Shown here: positions 1 through 10,853 of the stretch, piece after piece
Position numbering within the stretch: the first letter of the stretch is position 1
Layout of the letters: the number at the start of each line of letters is the position of its first letter
Source: Mesorhizobium sp. YM1C-6-2
Lineage (GTDB): Bacteria; Pseudomonadota; Alphaproteobacteria; Rhizobiales; Rhizobiaceae
Direction: 5' to 3'
Assembly: GCF_003666685.1 (NCBI RefSeq)
Contig: NZ_RCIZ01000003.1
Span: forward strand, 62,001 to 126,000
DNA: 64,000 nucleotides
The notes under the pieces: generated by a model
Databases searched by the model: none
What the model saw: the letters and a program-made list of their open reading frames with translations, nothing else
Told to the model about the DNA's origin: nothing
Made by a program: the position numbers and the translations under genes

Positions 1-322
1 AGCGCCGCTGGCAGCGCCTGCACATAGGCGATGCGGGGACTGACGGTCGCTGCTCCGAACAGGCCGGCGACGATCACGCATCCGAGGAAGAAGGACTTCT
101 CGGCAAATCCCGCGTCTCCGAGCCACAATCCCGACACCAGACCGGCGACGAGGAAGCCGTTGTAAAGGCCCTGGTTGGCGGCGAGCGCCTTCGACGCCGC
201 GGAGAATTCCGGCGTCGTGCGGAACACCTTTCGGCCAAGCGGCCGATCCCAGGCGATCTCTCCAGATACATTAAGCCGACGTGCAGCACTGCGACGAGTG
301 CGATCAGGATACTGCTGAGCAT
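1..322 (-). pseudogene. DUF1304 family membrane protein, frameshifted and cut by the window edge
   Basis: The frame starts at an ATG ending at 322 and encodes MLSSILIALVAVLHVGLMYLE, the typical start of DUF1304 (COG3759) small membrane proteins of about 120 aa. After that glutamate the frame is lost. The next frame, from base 257 down to the edge, continues the family: IAWDRPLGRKVFRTTPEFSA, then ALAANQGLYNGFLVAGLV and a further hydrophobic segment. Restoring one T between 258 and 259 would give MYLEMIAWDRPLG, the expected family sequence. The break is therefore a single-base deletion or a sequencing error. The C-terminal dozen or so residues lie outside the window. The function of DUF1304 is unknown. 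Confidence 0.8.
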
Positions 323-545
323 CTTACCCCCGGGGTGCGTTCGCAGCGGATAAATCCGACCTCGTTTTAGCTTGCCCGAAAGAATTATACTCCCCATCGC
401 TGTCGCGGGAACCTGGTGTGCCGGGTACAGGGAGGGCGGACGGTGACCTCCCGCCGTGGAGGCGGTTTCCGAGGACAGCATCTCGCACTTGCCGTAGTCC
501 CGTCCTTGCTGTCTTTTCGCAGCAGCCCAAAACGATGGAATCGCC

Positions 546-2033
546 ATGTCCTTTGCCAAACTCGACGAACTCGGCCGCAAGCTCGAAGCGCTGGAGCATG
601 CGCTGGCCATCCTCGGCGCCGACGAGGCGACGCATATGGCGGTCGGCGGCGGCGAGAAGCGCGCCGAGGCGATGGCTTCGCTGGCCGGCATGCTGCACCG
701 CCAGGCCACCCAGCCGGAAATCGCCGACTTGATCGAGACGGCGCAGGCCGAGCCGCTCAACGAGGAGCAGCAGGCGGCAGTGCGCGAGTTCCGCCGCCAC
801 TACGAGAATCTGGCCTGCCTTCCCGCCGAATTCGTCGAGCGGCAGACCACGGCCCGCATGCGCTCCGAGCAGCTCTGGCGCGACCTCAGGGCCAAGAACG
901 ACTGGCAGGGTTTTCTTCCTTCGCTCGAGGGCGTCGTCGCGCTGGTGCGCGAGGAAGCCGCGATGCGCGCCGGAAAGACCGGGCTCGATCCCTATGACGC
1001 GCTGATGGACCAGTACGATCCCGGCAACCGCGCGGCCGACATCACGCCGGTCTTTGCCGAGCTGAAGGCCTTCCTCGGGGATTTCGTGCCCGAGGCGCTT
1101 GCAGTGCAGGAGGAGCGGCTGGCGAAGACGCCGCTCAAGCAGCTCTCCGGAAATTATCCGATCGACCGCCAGCGCGAACTCGGCCTCGCCATGATGGCGG
1201 CGGTCGGGTTCGACCTCACCCATGGCAGCCTGTCGGTTTCGCATCATCCCTTCTGCGGCGGCGTGCCTTCAGACGTGCGCATCACGACGCGCTACCGCAC
1301 CGACGATTTCCTCTCTGCGCTGATGGGCGTGCTGCACGAGACCGGCCATGCGCTCTACGAGCAGAATCTTCCGTCCGAATGGGCGCACTGGCCGCTCGGC
1401 AGGGCGCGCGGCATGGCCGTGCACGAAAGCCAGAGCCTGTTCGTCGAAAAGCAGCTCGGCCGCAATCCTTCCTTCTGGGTGTGGTCGCTGCCGGTGGTCG
1501 AAAAACATCTCGGCGAGGACTGGTCGATATCCGACATCCTGCCGCATGTGCATCATGTCGGGCGCGGATTGATCCGCGTCGACGCCGACGAGGTGACCTA
1601 TCCGCTGCACGTCATCCTGCGCTACGAGCTGGAGCAGGAACTGGTCGCCGGCCGGCTGGAGGCCGCCGACATCCCCGATGCTTGGGATGCCAAGATGCAG
1701 GATTATCTAGGCCTCTCGACCGCTGGCAATTTCGCCGATGGCCCGATGCAGGACGTGCACTGGCCGGGCGGTGCTTTCGGCTATTTCCCCTCCTATACGC
1801 TCGGCGCCATGATGGCCGCGCAGCAATGGGCGGCGCTGAAGCGCGAGCATCCGTCGGTCGACGACGACCTGTCGAAGGGCAGGTTCGATGCGGTGAACGA
1901 CTGGCGTCGCGAAAGGATCTGGTCGCTGGGCTCGCGCTGGTCGACGCCCGAACTGCTCGAACGCGCGACCGGCGAGAAGCTTGCCGCCCGCTACTTCACC
2001 GAGCATCTCAGGCAGCGCTACGGCAAGGCGTGA
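546..2033 (+). CDS. Carboxypeptidase Taq family (M32) metallocarboxypeptidase
   Basis: The 495-aa length matches the M32 family (about 500 aa), which removes C-terminal residues from peptides using one divalent metal. The zinc motif HETGH lies at residues 264-268 and the downstream third ligand is the Glu of HESQSLF at about 294. The family signature HPFCGGVPSDVRITTRY is at about 229-245. No signal peptide is seen, so the enzyme is probably cytosolic. The ATG at 546 is followed directly by the usual helical N-terminus (MSFAKLDELGRKL). It is a stand-alone gene, divergent from the broken DUF1304 gene, and likely serves peptide turnover. Confidence 0.95.
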   Translation: MSFAKLDELGRKLEALEHALAILGADEATHMAVGGGEKRAEAMASLAGMLHRQATQPEIADLIETAQAEPLNEEQQAAVREFRRHYENLACLPAEFVERQTTARMRSEQLWRDLRAKNDWQGFLPSLEGVVALVREEAAMRAGKTGLDPYDALMDQYDPGNRAADITPVFAELKAFLGDFVPEALAVQEERLAKTPLKQLSGNYPIDRQRELGLAMMAAVGFDLTHGSLSVSHHPFCGGVPSDVRITTRYRTDDFLSALMGVLHETGHALYEQNLPSEWAHWPLGRARGMAVHESQSLFVEKQLGRNPSFWVWSLPVVEKHLGEDWSISDILPHVHHVGRGLIRVDADEVTYPLHVILRYELEQELVAGRLEAADIPDAWDAKMQDYLGLSTAGNFADGPMQDVHWPGGAFGYFPSYTLGAMMAAQQWAALKREHPSVDDDLSKGRFDAVNDWRRERIWSLGSRWSTPELLERATGEKLAARYFTEHLRQRYGKA

Positions 2034-2192
2034 AGCCAGCCGGAAAACGGGAAGAGAGACGGCTCCCCGGCGTTCACGCCATGCTCACGTTCACGCGAGG
2101 CGCTTGCCGCGACCGGGCATTCGCCTAGTCTAGTCGGGGACGCGGCGGCGGCATTTCGCCGGGCCGCGCCGTTCATTTCGAGGAGGTTCGCC

Positions 2193-2966
2193 ATGCAATT
2201 TTCGCGACGCGATACGCTTGAACTCGGGCTGGCGGCATTCGCCGGCCTCGGCGCCACGACCTTCATGCCCTTCACCGCACGCGCCCAGGGCAAGGGCGAC
2301 AGCTACAAGACGGACGGCGGCGAAATCCTGATCAGCCCGGTCAGCCACGCGAGCTTCGTGATGACCGTTCCGGGCCTGGTGATCTACAACGACCCGGTGG
2401 GCGGCAAGGCGCTGTATGAAGGCCAGCCCGCAGCCGGGCTGGTGCTGATCACCCATGAGCACCAGGACCATTTCGATCCCGAGACGCTGGCGGCACTCGT
2501 CAGCGCCGACACGAAGCTTCTGGTGAACCCGGCCGTCCTGGAGAAGCTGCCGGCCGATCTCAAGGCCAAGGCTTCGGCGATCGGCAATGGCGAGAACACG
2601 ACCTTCGGCTCCGTCGCCATAGAGGCCATTCCCGCCTACAACACCACCGAGGACCGGAAGAAATATCATCCGCAGGGGCGCGACAACGGCTATGTGCTCA
2701 CTGTCGACGGCAGCCGCGTCTACATTGCCGGCGACACCGAGGACATCCCCGAGATGCGCGCGCTGAAGGACATCGACATCGCCTTCGTGCCGATGAACCT
2801 GCCCTTCACGATGGACGTCGACCAGGCGAGCTCGGCGGTCGCCGAATTCAAGCCTGCCGTCGTCTATCCCTATCATTACAAGGGCAGCGACCCTGAGGCC
2901 TTCGCCAGCAAGGTGACGGCAGCGGCGCCCGACACCAAGGTGGTGCAGGGCAACTGGTACGGATGA
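2193..2966 (+). CDS. Tat-exported MBL-fold metal-dependent hydrolase (UlaG-like)
   Basis: This 257-aa protein begins with a twin-arginine signal (SRRDTLELGLAAFAGLGA, cleavage near ARAQG), so it is predicted to be exported folded to the periplasm. The metallo-beta-lactamase motif THEHQDHFD is at about residues 87-95 (H88, H90, D92, H93). A second metal-binding region follows (YIAGDTEDIPEM, then YPYHYKGSD near the end). The layout fits the UlaG/Lactamase_B_3 type of L-ascorbate-lactonase-like hydrolases. The start follows a strong AGGAGG site. Substrate is unknown, and it is convergent with nadD rather than in an operon. Confidence 0.88.
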   Translation: MQFSRRDTLELGLAAFAGLGATTFMPFTARAQGKGDSYKTDGGEILISPVSHASFVMTVPGLVIYNDPVGGKALYEGQPAAGLVLITHEHQDHFDPETLAALVSADTKLLVNPAVLEKLPADLKAKASAIGNGENTTFGSVAIEAIPAYNTTEDRKKYHPQGRDNGYVLTVDGSRVYIAGDTEDIPEMRALKDIDIAFVPMNLPFTMDVDQASSAVAEFKPAVVYPYHYKGSDPEAFASKVTAAAPDTKVVQGNWYG

Positions 2967-2982
2967 GCTAGCCGTTATCGCC

Positions 2983-3025
2983 GCAATTCCGGGCGGAAAA
3001 CGGGGTCGGCTTTTCCTGGAATTGC
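2983..3025. terminator. Possible convergent terminator between MBL gene and nadD
   Basis: GCAATTCC at 2983-2990 pairs with GGAATTGC at 3018-3025 around a 27-base loop, in the 59-bp gap between two convergent stop codons. The stem is short and the U-run is only four bases, so this is weak evidence for a terminator. Confidence 0.3.
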
Positions 3026-3655
3026 CTAGGTCTGCGCCGCTCGGATCGCGCTCGACGACAGTGACGAGCGCGGGCCATGGATGAAGGTCCAGGCCGGCGC
3101 CTTCATGCGCGCCAGCCTCGGCGCGTCCGCCTCGTCGACGCGGGCATGATCGAAGGTCTTCGCCACGACCGACGACAGGAAGGACAGCGTCGAGCCCGGC
3201 CGGTCGATCACGGCGATGGGGAAGGTGGTGGCGATCTGGCGCCAGCGCTGCCAGCGATGGAAGTCCCTGAGATTGTCGGCGCCCATGATCCAGACGAAGT
3301 CGACGCCCGGATTTTTGGCGCGCACCAGCGCCAGCGTGTCGGCGGTATAGCGCACATTGTGGGCAGCCTCGAAGGCCGTCACCTTGATGCGCGGGTCCCT
3401 GGCGATCTCTTCCGACAGCCTCAGCCGCTCGGCGAGCGGCGCGCGGCCGTTGCTCGACTTCAGCGGGTTGCCCGGCGTGACGATCCACCAGAGCTGGTCG
3501 AGCGCCAGCCGTCGCAGCGCGATCTCGGCGACCAGCGCGTGGCCGGCATGCGGCGGGTTGAACGAGCCGCCAAACAGCCCGACGGCCAGGCCCTTCTCGA
3601 CATGCGGCATGCGGAGGTAGCGGGCGGGGACTTCTGGTTGGGAAGAGGATAGCAC
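3026..3655 (-). CDS. nadD: Nicotinate-nucleotide adenylyltransferase
   Basis: NadD transfers AMP from ATP to nicotinate mononucleotide in NAD biosynthesis. The nucleotidyltransferase signature GLFGGSFNPPHAGH is at about residues 26-39, and VWIMGADNLRDFHRWQRW and the C-terminal SSLSSSAIRAA (family SSTxIR region) follow. The longest frame (209 aa) opens with GTG at 3655. An ATG at 3610 (MPHVEKG) is an alternative start only 11 residues before the motif. The gene closes the obgE-proB-proA-nadD block with a 117-bp gap after proA that holds a dispersed repeat. In many rhizobia rsfS and rlmH follow nadD, but here a convergent gene does. Confidence 0.95.
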   Translation of the reverse strand: MLSSSQPEVPARYLRMPHVEKGLAVGLFGGSFNPPHAGHALVAEIALRRLALDQLWWIVTPGNPLKSSNGRAPLAERLRLSEEIARDPRIKVTAFEAAHNVRYTADTLALVRAKNPGVDFVWIMGADNLRDFHRWQRWRQIATTFPIAVIDRPGSTLSFLSSVVAKTFDHARVDEADAPRLARMKAPAWTFIHGPRSSLSSSAIRAAQT

Positions 3656-3663
3656 GGTGCTAG

Positions 3664-3711
3664 CCCCCCTCTGGCCTGCGGGCCCTCTCCCTCACAAGGG
3701 AGGAGATTGGC
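3664..3711. repeat. Dispersed palindromic intergenic repeat, rhizobial type
   Basis: The proA-nadD gap contains two nested short palindromes, GGCCTGCGGGCC and a CTCCCT/AGGGAG stem around CACA, flanked by CCCCTCT and GGAGATTGG. I recognise this layout as a short repeat family common between genes in Mesorhizobium and relatives. A related CCCTCCCTCAAGGGGGAGGG element lies near 32800 in this window. Confidence 0.5.
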
Positions 3712-3772
3712 TGTCTCGTTTGTGGGGGGGTAACGTCGATCACCAGCCCTCGCGCGGTCTAATGAGATGGCG

Positions 3773-5059
3773 TCACGAGCGAACCTGCCCGGTTCCGCGC
3801 ACGCGGTACTTGAACGAGGTGAGCTGCTCGATGCCGACGGGCCCGCGCGCATGCATCTTGCCGGTGGCGATGCCAATCTCCGCGCCCATGCCGAACTCGC
3901 CGCCGTCGGCGAACTGCGTCGAGGCGTTGTGGAGCAGGATGGCGGAATCGATCTCGCTGAAGAAGCGCTCGACGGCCGTGGCATCGTTCGCGACGATGCC
4001 CTCTGTGTGGTGCGAGGAATGCGTCTCGATGTGCTCGATCGCCTCGCCGACGCCATCGACCAGCTTCGCCGAGATGATGGCGTCGAGATATTCGGTCGTC
4101 CAGTCGGCGTCGGTGGCGGGCTTGGCCTTCGGGAAGGCGGCGCGCACCTCTTCGGAACCGCGGATCTCGCAGCCGGCCTTGTCGAGCGCTTCGAGGATAG
4201 GCACGAGATGGGTGGAAGCCACCGCACGGTCGACCAGCAGCGTCTCGGCCGCTCCGCAGATGCCGGTGCGGCGCATCTTGGCGTTGACGGCGATCGTCAC
4301 CGCCATGTCGAGGTCGGCGGACCGGTCGATGTAGAGATGGCAGATGCCTTCGAGATGCGCGAACACTGGCACACGCGCCTCGTTCTGCACGCGGGCCACT
4401 AGGCTTTTTCCCCCGCGCGGAATGATGACGTCGAGATTGCCGGAGAGGCCTGACAGCATCTCGCCGACGGCGGCGCGGTCCGTCACCGGCACGAGCTGGA
4501 TCGCATCCTCGGGCAGGCCGGCAGCCTTCAGCCCCTCGACGAGGCAGGCATGGATGGCGGCGGAGGAATTCAGCGAGTCCGAGCCGCCGCGCAGGATGAC
4601 CGGATTGCCGGCCTTGAGGCAGAGCGCGCCGGCGTCGGCAGTGACGTTCGGGCGGCTCTCATAGATGACGCCGATGACGCCGAGCGGCGTGCGCACACGC
4701 TCGATGTTGAGCCCGTTCGGCCGCTGCCATGCGGCGATCACCTCGCCGATGGGATCGGCAAGCGCGGCGATCTCGCGCACGCCATCGGCCATCGCCTTGA
4801 TGCGCGCGGGGTCGAGCTTCAGCCGGTCCATCATGGCCGGCGAGAGTTTTGATTCCTCGCCATTCGCCACGTCGATCGCGTTGGCATCGAGGATCGTCTT
4901 CTCGTTGCGCAGGATGGCGTCCGCCATCGCCGCGAGCGCGGCGTTCTTCTGTCCGGTTGGAGCGATGGCGAGCGGGCGCGAGGCGGCGCGTGCCTTGCGA
5001 CCGATTTCGGCCATCAGGGCGGCGGTGTCCTTGGCGGATTGTTCATGCGTCTTCAGCAT
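3773..5059 (-). CDS. proA: Glutamate-5-semialdehyde dehydrogenase (gamma-glutamyl phosphate reductase)
   Basis: ProA reduces gamma-glutamyl phosphate to glutamate-5-semialdehyde with NADPH, the second step of proline synthesis in the cytosol. The 428-aa protein has the aldehyde-dehydrogenase-like fold. It shows the family blocks [20 protein letters not shown], the substrate loop [11 protein letters not shown] and the catalytic cysteine in [13 protein letters not shown]. It starts at ATG 5059, only 3 bp after the proB stop, so the two enzymes that channel the unstable phosphate are co-translated. Length and motifs are normal. Confidence 0.97.
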   Translation of the reverse strand: MLKTHEQSAKDTAALMAEIGRKARAASRPLAIAPTGQKNAALAAMADAILRNEKTILDANAIDVANGEESKLSPAMMDRLKLDPARIKAMADGVREIAALADPIGEVIAAWQRPNGLNIERVRTPLGVIGVIYESRPNVTADAGALCLKAGNPVILRGGSDSLNSSAAIHACLVEGLKAAGLPEDAIQLVPVTDRAAVGEMLSGLSGNLDVIIPRGGKSLVARVQNEARVPVFAHLEGICHLYIDRSADLDMAVTIAVNAKMRRTGICGAAETLLVDRAVASTHLVPILEALDKAGCEIRGSEEVRAAFPKAKPATDADWTTEYLDAIISAKLVDGVGEAIEHIETHSSHHTEGIVANDATAVERFFSEIDSAILLHNASTQFADGGEFGMGAEIGIATGKMHARGPVGIEQLTSFKYRVRGTGQVRS

Positions 5060-5062
5060 GGC

Positions 5063-7269
<2,207 letters not shown>

Positions 7270-7376
7270 CTATTCAACGTCGCGGCCTCGTCTATCGCAA
7301 AGAACCGGCAAGCGCGAGTGCCCGCGTTCCGAACAGTTACCGGGCGAACGGCCTGGTAAGGGAAACAGGAGGCCCC

Positions 7377-8225
7377 ATGAAGCTCGTCACCTATAACACG
7401 CAATATGGGGTCGGCCGCGACGACAAATACGATCTCGCGCGGATCGCCGGAGCGGTCGACGGCGCCGACATCATCGCGCTGCAGGAGGTGACCAGGAATT
7501 TCGCCAGAAACGACGGCGCCGACATGGTGGAGGGACTGGCCGCGCTGCTGCCCGGCTATTTCACCGCCTTCGGCCCGGCGATGGATATCGACTTCGGCGC
7601 CGTGGACGGCGAGGGCCGCCCGCTCAACAAACGCTTCCAGCTCGGCAACATGGTGCTGTCGCGCTATCCGATCGTCGCGTCGCGCAACCACCTGCTGCCG
7701 CGCACGCTGCGCTTTTCGCGCGGCAATCTGCAGCGCGCCGCGCTGGAGGCGCTGGTGATGGCGCCGTCGGGGCCGATCAGGATCTATTGCGTGCACCTCG
7801 ACCATGTCTCGGCGGCCGAGCGGATATTGCAGGTCGCGCATCTCAAGGAGCGCGTCTTCGCCTATGCCGGCGAGGGCGGCGTGATCAGCGGCGCGGCAGA
7901 ATACGGCTTTCCCGAGCCGCCGCGCCCCGAAGGTTTCGTGCTGATGGGCGACTTCAACATGGAGCGGGGCTCGCCGGAATACGGGCTGATGGTCGGCGAG
8001 CGGGATGGCGCCGCGAAAGGCGCCGATCCCGTCGACATATATTCCCTCGGCGACGGGCTGCCCGAGGGCGCGGTCAGCCGGGTCGACGACGCCAGGCCTC
8101 AAGACAACTGCCTGATCGACTTTGCCTTCGTCGAGAAGAGCCTCGCCGGGAGGGTCGGCAAGGTGCGCATCGACCGCGAGGCAATGGGCTCCGATCACCT
8201 GCCCGTCTGGTTCGAACTCGCCTAG
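7377..8225 (+). CDS. Endonuclease/exonuclease/phosphatase (EEP) family protein
   Basis: The 282-aa protein has the EEP superfamily motifs: N-terminal KLVTYNTQYG, ALQEV with the metal-binding Glu at about 37, MGDFNM at about 189, and a terminal GSDHLPVWFEL carrying the catalytic Asp-His. EEP enzymes hydrolyse phosphodiester bonds in nucleic acids, lipids or inositol phosphates, and the substrate cannot be told from sequence alone. No signal peptide is visible. It sits alone on the plus strand between obgE and an acetyltransferase gene, a common arrangement in Mesorhizobium. Confidence 0.9.
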   Translation: MKLVTYNTQYGVGRDDKYDLARIAGAVDGADIIALQEVTRNFARNDGADMVEGLAALLPGYFTAFGPAMDIDFGAVDGEGRPLNKRFQLGNMVLSRYPIVASRNHLLPRTLRFSRGNLQRAALEALVMAPSGPIRIYCVHLDHVSAAERILQVAHLKERVFAYAGEGGVISGAAEYGFPEPPRPEGFVLMGDFNMERGSPEYGLMVGERDGAAKGADPVDIYSLGDGLPEGAVSRVDDARPQDNCLIDFAFVEKSLAGRVGKVRIDREAMGSDHLPVWFELA

Positions 8226-8272
8226 CACGGCGGCCGGGCGGCAGCCCGGAGGCGTCCGTCCGGCCGTTGCAA

Positions 8273-8854
8273 TCATGACCAGCTCCGCAGGCTTTCCCAG
8301 GTCTTGCGGTCGAGGCGGTAGCGCTCGACCGGCACCTGGCCGGAAACGATGGAGTTCATCATGCCCTGGCCCGCATACTGGAAGCCACATTTGTGGATCA
8401 CCCGCCGGGAGGCCGGGTTGATGACCCGGACCGAGCAGTGCAGGACGGAGATCGCCGTCGAGCGGAAAGCTAGATCGACCAGCGCATGGGCTGCCTCGGT
8501 GGCATAACCCCGCTTCCAGTGGGGCTCGCCGATCCAGTAGCCGAGCTCGAGGCCGCGATCCTTCACGTTGAGACCGGCGCAACCGACGAAAGTGCCAGTT
8601 TCGGCCAGCGTCAGCGCGTAGCTGACGCCGGGCTGCCTGACCTGCGACATGGCGATGAAGGTGCGCGCCTCCGCCTCGCCGTAGGGATGCGGCATGCGGG
8701 CAAGCATCTGCGCGACGTGCCGGTTGTCGGCGAGCTGTACGAGCTGGGCGATGTCGCTGTCGCGCGGGGCGCGCATGACGAGGCTCTTCGTCACCAGTTC
8801 CGGCCTGTCGATGAACAGACTCTCGTCTTCGCTGTCGTCCTTGGCGGCAATCAT
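8273..8854 (-). CDS. GNAT family N-acetyltransferase (RimJ/RimL type)
   Basis: The 193-aa protein fits the Acetyltransf_3 (RimJ/RimL-like) group: an opening LVMRAPRDSDIAQLVQLADN block, GCAGLNVKDRGLELGYWIGE, and the acetyl-CoA loop region HWKRGYATEAAHALVDLAF at about residues 110-128. It may acetylate a protein N-terminus or small amine. It lies downstream of rplU-rpmA on the same strand but is separated from them by a strong terminator, so it is probably transcribed separately or by read-through. Confidence 0.88.
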   Translation of the reverse strand: MIAAKDDSEDESLFIDRPELVTKSLVMRAPRDSDIAQLVQLADNRHVAQMLARMPHPYGEAEARTFIAMSQVRQPGVSYALTLAETGTFVGCAGLNVKDRGLELGYWIGEPHWKRGYATEAAHALVDLAFRSTAISVLHCSVRVINPASRRVIHKCGFQYAGQGMMNSIVSGQVPVERYRLDRKTWESLRSWS

Positions 8855-8869
8855 GGCAGTCCCTCCAGA

Positions 8870-8907
8870 GTGAAAAAGAAAAAGGGGAGATGGCGGCCCA
8901 TCTCCCC
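8870..8907 (-). terminator. Intrinsic terminator of rplU-rpmA
   Basis: A perfect 10-bp stem (GGGGAGATGG at 8884-8893 with CCATCTCCCC at 8898-8907) around a 4-base loop is followed on the minus strand by TTTTTCTTTTT. It lies 69 bp past the rpmA stop. Confidence 0.9.
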
Positions 8908-8976
8908 TGATCCTTTTCTGGCTCTGCCAGACACCGGTTCCCGAGATGGGGCGCCGGTGTCTTGGTGCGGAACCGG

Positions 8977-9246
8977 CTACTCCGCTGCTTCTTGCGTCGG
9001 GTTTACCGACACGTAGGTGCGGCCGTTGGCTTTCTTTCGGAACGCAACGGCTCCGGCCTCGAGTGCAAAAAGCGTATGATCCTTGCCCATGCCGACGTTG
9101 ACGCCGGGATGCCAGGTCGTACCGCGCTGACGCACGAGGATGTTGCCGGGAATAACGGCTTCGCCGCCGAACTTCTTCACGCCAAGGCGCTTGGATTCGG
9201 AGTCACGACCGTTGCGCGACGAACCGCCAGCTTTCTTGTGTGCCAT
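8977..9246 (-). CDS. rpmA: 50S ribosomal protein L27
   Basis: L27 is a small basic protein of the large ribosomal subunit whose N-terminus reaches toward the peptidyl transferase centre. The 89-aa product starts with the classic [20 protein letters not shown] and has [18 protein letters not shown]. It follows rplU by 27 bp and is closed by an intrinsic terminator. Confidence 0.98.
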   Translation of the reverse strand: MAHKKAGGSSRNGRDSESKRLGVKKFGGEAVIPGNILVRQRGTTWHPGVNVGMGKDHTLFALEAGAVAFRKKANGRTYVSVNPTQEAAE

Positions 9247-9273
9247 GGTTTATCTCCTTAAGTCGCTAACTCT

Positions 9274-9999
9274 TTACTCTGATTCCTTGGCGGCCGCAGC
9301 ATCTTTGTCGATCTGGGCGCGCGGCGGCTTGCCGGCGAGCAATTCCTTGGCCTGCGCGACCCATTCCTCGCGTTCGATGCGGCCGCCGAGCGAAAGCTCC
9401 TCGTCGAGCTTGGCGATGTCGGCCTTCTTGAGCTTGGAGATCGCGGCGAGCGTGCCGTAGCCCGCTTCCGTCATCTTCTCCTTGAGCACTTCACCGATGC
9501 CGCCGATCAGCGCGATGTCGTCGACGATCTCGGCCTTCGCAGCCTTCGCCTTGGCGGGCTTGGCCTTCGGCTCGAGGTCGGCGATCCCGGCGACGGGAGC
9601 GGCTTCCGCAGCCTTGGCCTTCTTCGGCGCCGGCGCTTCCGCGGCGACTTCCTTCTTGGCGGCTTCCTTCTTCGAAGGCTTCGCGCCACCGATCAGGATC
9701 TCGTCGATGCGCACCGTCGTCTCGTACTGGCGATGACCGCGGCGACGCTTCGAATTCTGGCGGCGACGCTTCTTGAAAGCGATGACCGTTGCGGCGCGGC
9801 CCTGCGCGACGACCTCGGCCGTCACCAGAGCGCCGTCGACGAAGGGGGCGCCGAAGGTGACGTTGTCGCCTTCGCCATGCGCCAGCACATAGCCGATTTC
9901 CACGAAATCGCCGACTTCGCCGGCGACCTTCTCGATCTTCAACACATCATTGGCGACGACGCGATACTGCTTGCCGCCCGTTTTGATGACTGCGAACAT
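9274..9999 (-). CDS. rplU: 50S ribosomal protein L21 with long C-terminal extension
   Basis: Residues 1 to about 103 form a standard L21 ([18 protein letters not shown] to [21 protein letters not shown]), which binds 23S rRNA. The protein then continues to 241 aa with a Lys/Ala/Pro-rich linker (about 110-175). A compact domain follows that looks like tandem helix-hairpin-helix units ([40 protein letters not shown]). E. coli L21 is 103 aa. Such extended L21 proteins occur in rhizobia. The extension could bind nucleic acid, but its role is not established. It is first gene of rplU-rpmA. Confidence 0.95.
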   Translation of the reverse strand: MFAVIKTGGKQYRVVANDVLKIEKVAGEVGDFVEIGYVLAHGEGDNVTFGAPFVDGALVTAEVVAQGRAATVIAFKKRRRQNSKRRRGHRQYETTVRIDEILIGGAKPSKKEAAKKEVAAEAPAPKKAKAAEAAPVAGIADLEPKAKPAKAKAAKAEIVDDIALIGGIGEVLKEKMTEAGYGTLAAISKLKKADIAKLDEELSLGGRIEREEWVAQAKELLAGKPPRAQIDKDAAAAKESE

Positions 10000-10348
10000 T
10001 TTTTGCCTTTCGCTGTTCGGTCGGCCTTGCGGAATGCTCGGAAGCGCTCCGGCCGTCTTTTTGTCAGTCTGCGGGTTCCAAAAACATCACCGGCGCGGAG
10101 AGACCCCACGCCGGATGCATGGGCTCCCTAGCCGAAGCAAGGTGCGGAGTCAACCGAAAGACGGCGCCGAAAAGCCGTGAAAGGCGCAATCCGGGGCGAT
10201 TTTCCATGCCGGCGGGCCGAAGCCGGTACGGGGTTCGGGCGGCGGCGTTGCGCCCTTATCCTTCTTCGCACACATCGCGAATTTGGCCTTGTAACCTGGA
10301 AGGAGCGCCGTTATCTAGTGCCCGCGCCGAAACGGCCGACCACGCTGC
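10000..10348. other. Gene-free leader region between rplU and tRNA-Ser
   Basis: This 349-bp gap holds the rplU leader on the minus strand and the tRNA-Ser promoter on the plus strand. No reading frame in it looks like a protein. The short frames are GC-driven and lack ribosome-binding sites. Confidence 0.5.
10289..10317 (+). promoter_or_regulatory. Sigma-70 type promoter of tRNA-Ser
   Basis: TTGTAA at 10289-10294 and TATCTA at 10312-10317 are separated by 17 bp, and the tRNA begins 31 bp further on. Spacing and position fit a housekeeping promoter. This is a pattern match only. Confidence 0.55.
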
Positions 10349-10438
10349 GGAGAAGTGGCTGAGTGGTTGAAAGCACCGCACTCGAAATGCGGCATACTCG
10401 CAAGGGTATCGGGGGTTCGAATCCCTCCTTCTCCGCCA
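10349..10438 (+). tRNA. tRNA-Ser (anticodon CGA)
   Basis: The acceptor stem GGAGAAG (10349-10355) pairs with CTTCTCC (10428-10434), followed by G and an encoded CCA. The anticodon stem CCGCA/TGCGG encloses loop CTCGAAA with CGA at 10383-10385. A long variable arm (ACTCGCAAGGGT) and a T loop GGTTCGAATCC make this a class II serine tRNA reading UCG. A T-run follows at 10443-10447. Confidence 0.97.
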
Positions 10439-10487
10439 TCGCCTTTTTAGCTCTTTATTCGAGTAAAACTCCGGGGTGCCGCGTGGC

Positions 10488-10853
10488 TCAGGGTTCGCTG
10501 GTCCCTTGGCGAGCGGCCCAGTCCGCGGGATAGAGCGCATAGAAATAGCCGGCGCGTTCGCGGGCGATGTATTTGAGATGTGTGCCCTCGGGGAGCCATA
10601 CGATGTCGCCCGCCGTGCATTCGTGCGCGCCGTCGTCGAATTCGAGCGTCAGGCGGCCTTCGAAGATGAACAGGATTTCGTCATAGGTCACGGTCCAGTC
10701 GATAGCGACATTCTCGAGATACTCAACGCCACCGCCAATGTGTCTGCTGAACGAGGCGTTGACGACCCTGGCGATCGACGTCGCGCCGGTGGCGGTGACG
10801 GCCGGCGCCAGCGTCATTTCCGATCGCTTGAAGATGCGCGGCCCGGAATTCAT
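10488..10853 (-). CDS. Cupin domain protein, EutQ-like
   Basis: The 121-aa protein is a single cupin barrel. It has TYDEILFIFEGRLTLEFDD at about residues 55-73 and AGDIVWLPEGTHLKY at about 80-94, which match the two cupin motifs. A similar motif pair is seen in EutQ-type cupins. It lacks the full His triad of classic metal cupins, so binding of a metal is uncertain. Its ATG overlaps the stop of the FAD oxidoreductase by 4 bp (ATGA). It is therefore the last gene of the minus arm of the catabolic locus and may isomerise or bind a pathway intermediate. Confidence 0.75.
   Translation of the reverse strand: MNSGPRIFKRSEMTLAPAVTATGATSIARVVNASFSRHIGGGVEYLENVAIDWTVTYDEILFIFEGRLTLEFDDGAHECTAGDIVWLPEGTHLKYIARERAGYFYALYPADWAARQGTSEP

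Noticed and set aside
408-432. GGAAC that might start an EcfG promoter for the M32 gene
   Set aside because: No GTT at 16-17 bp spacing.
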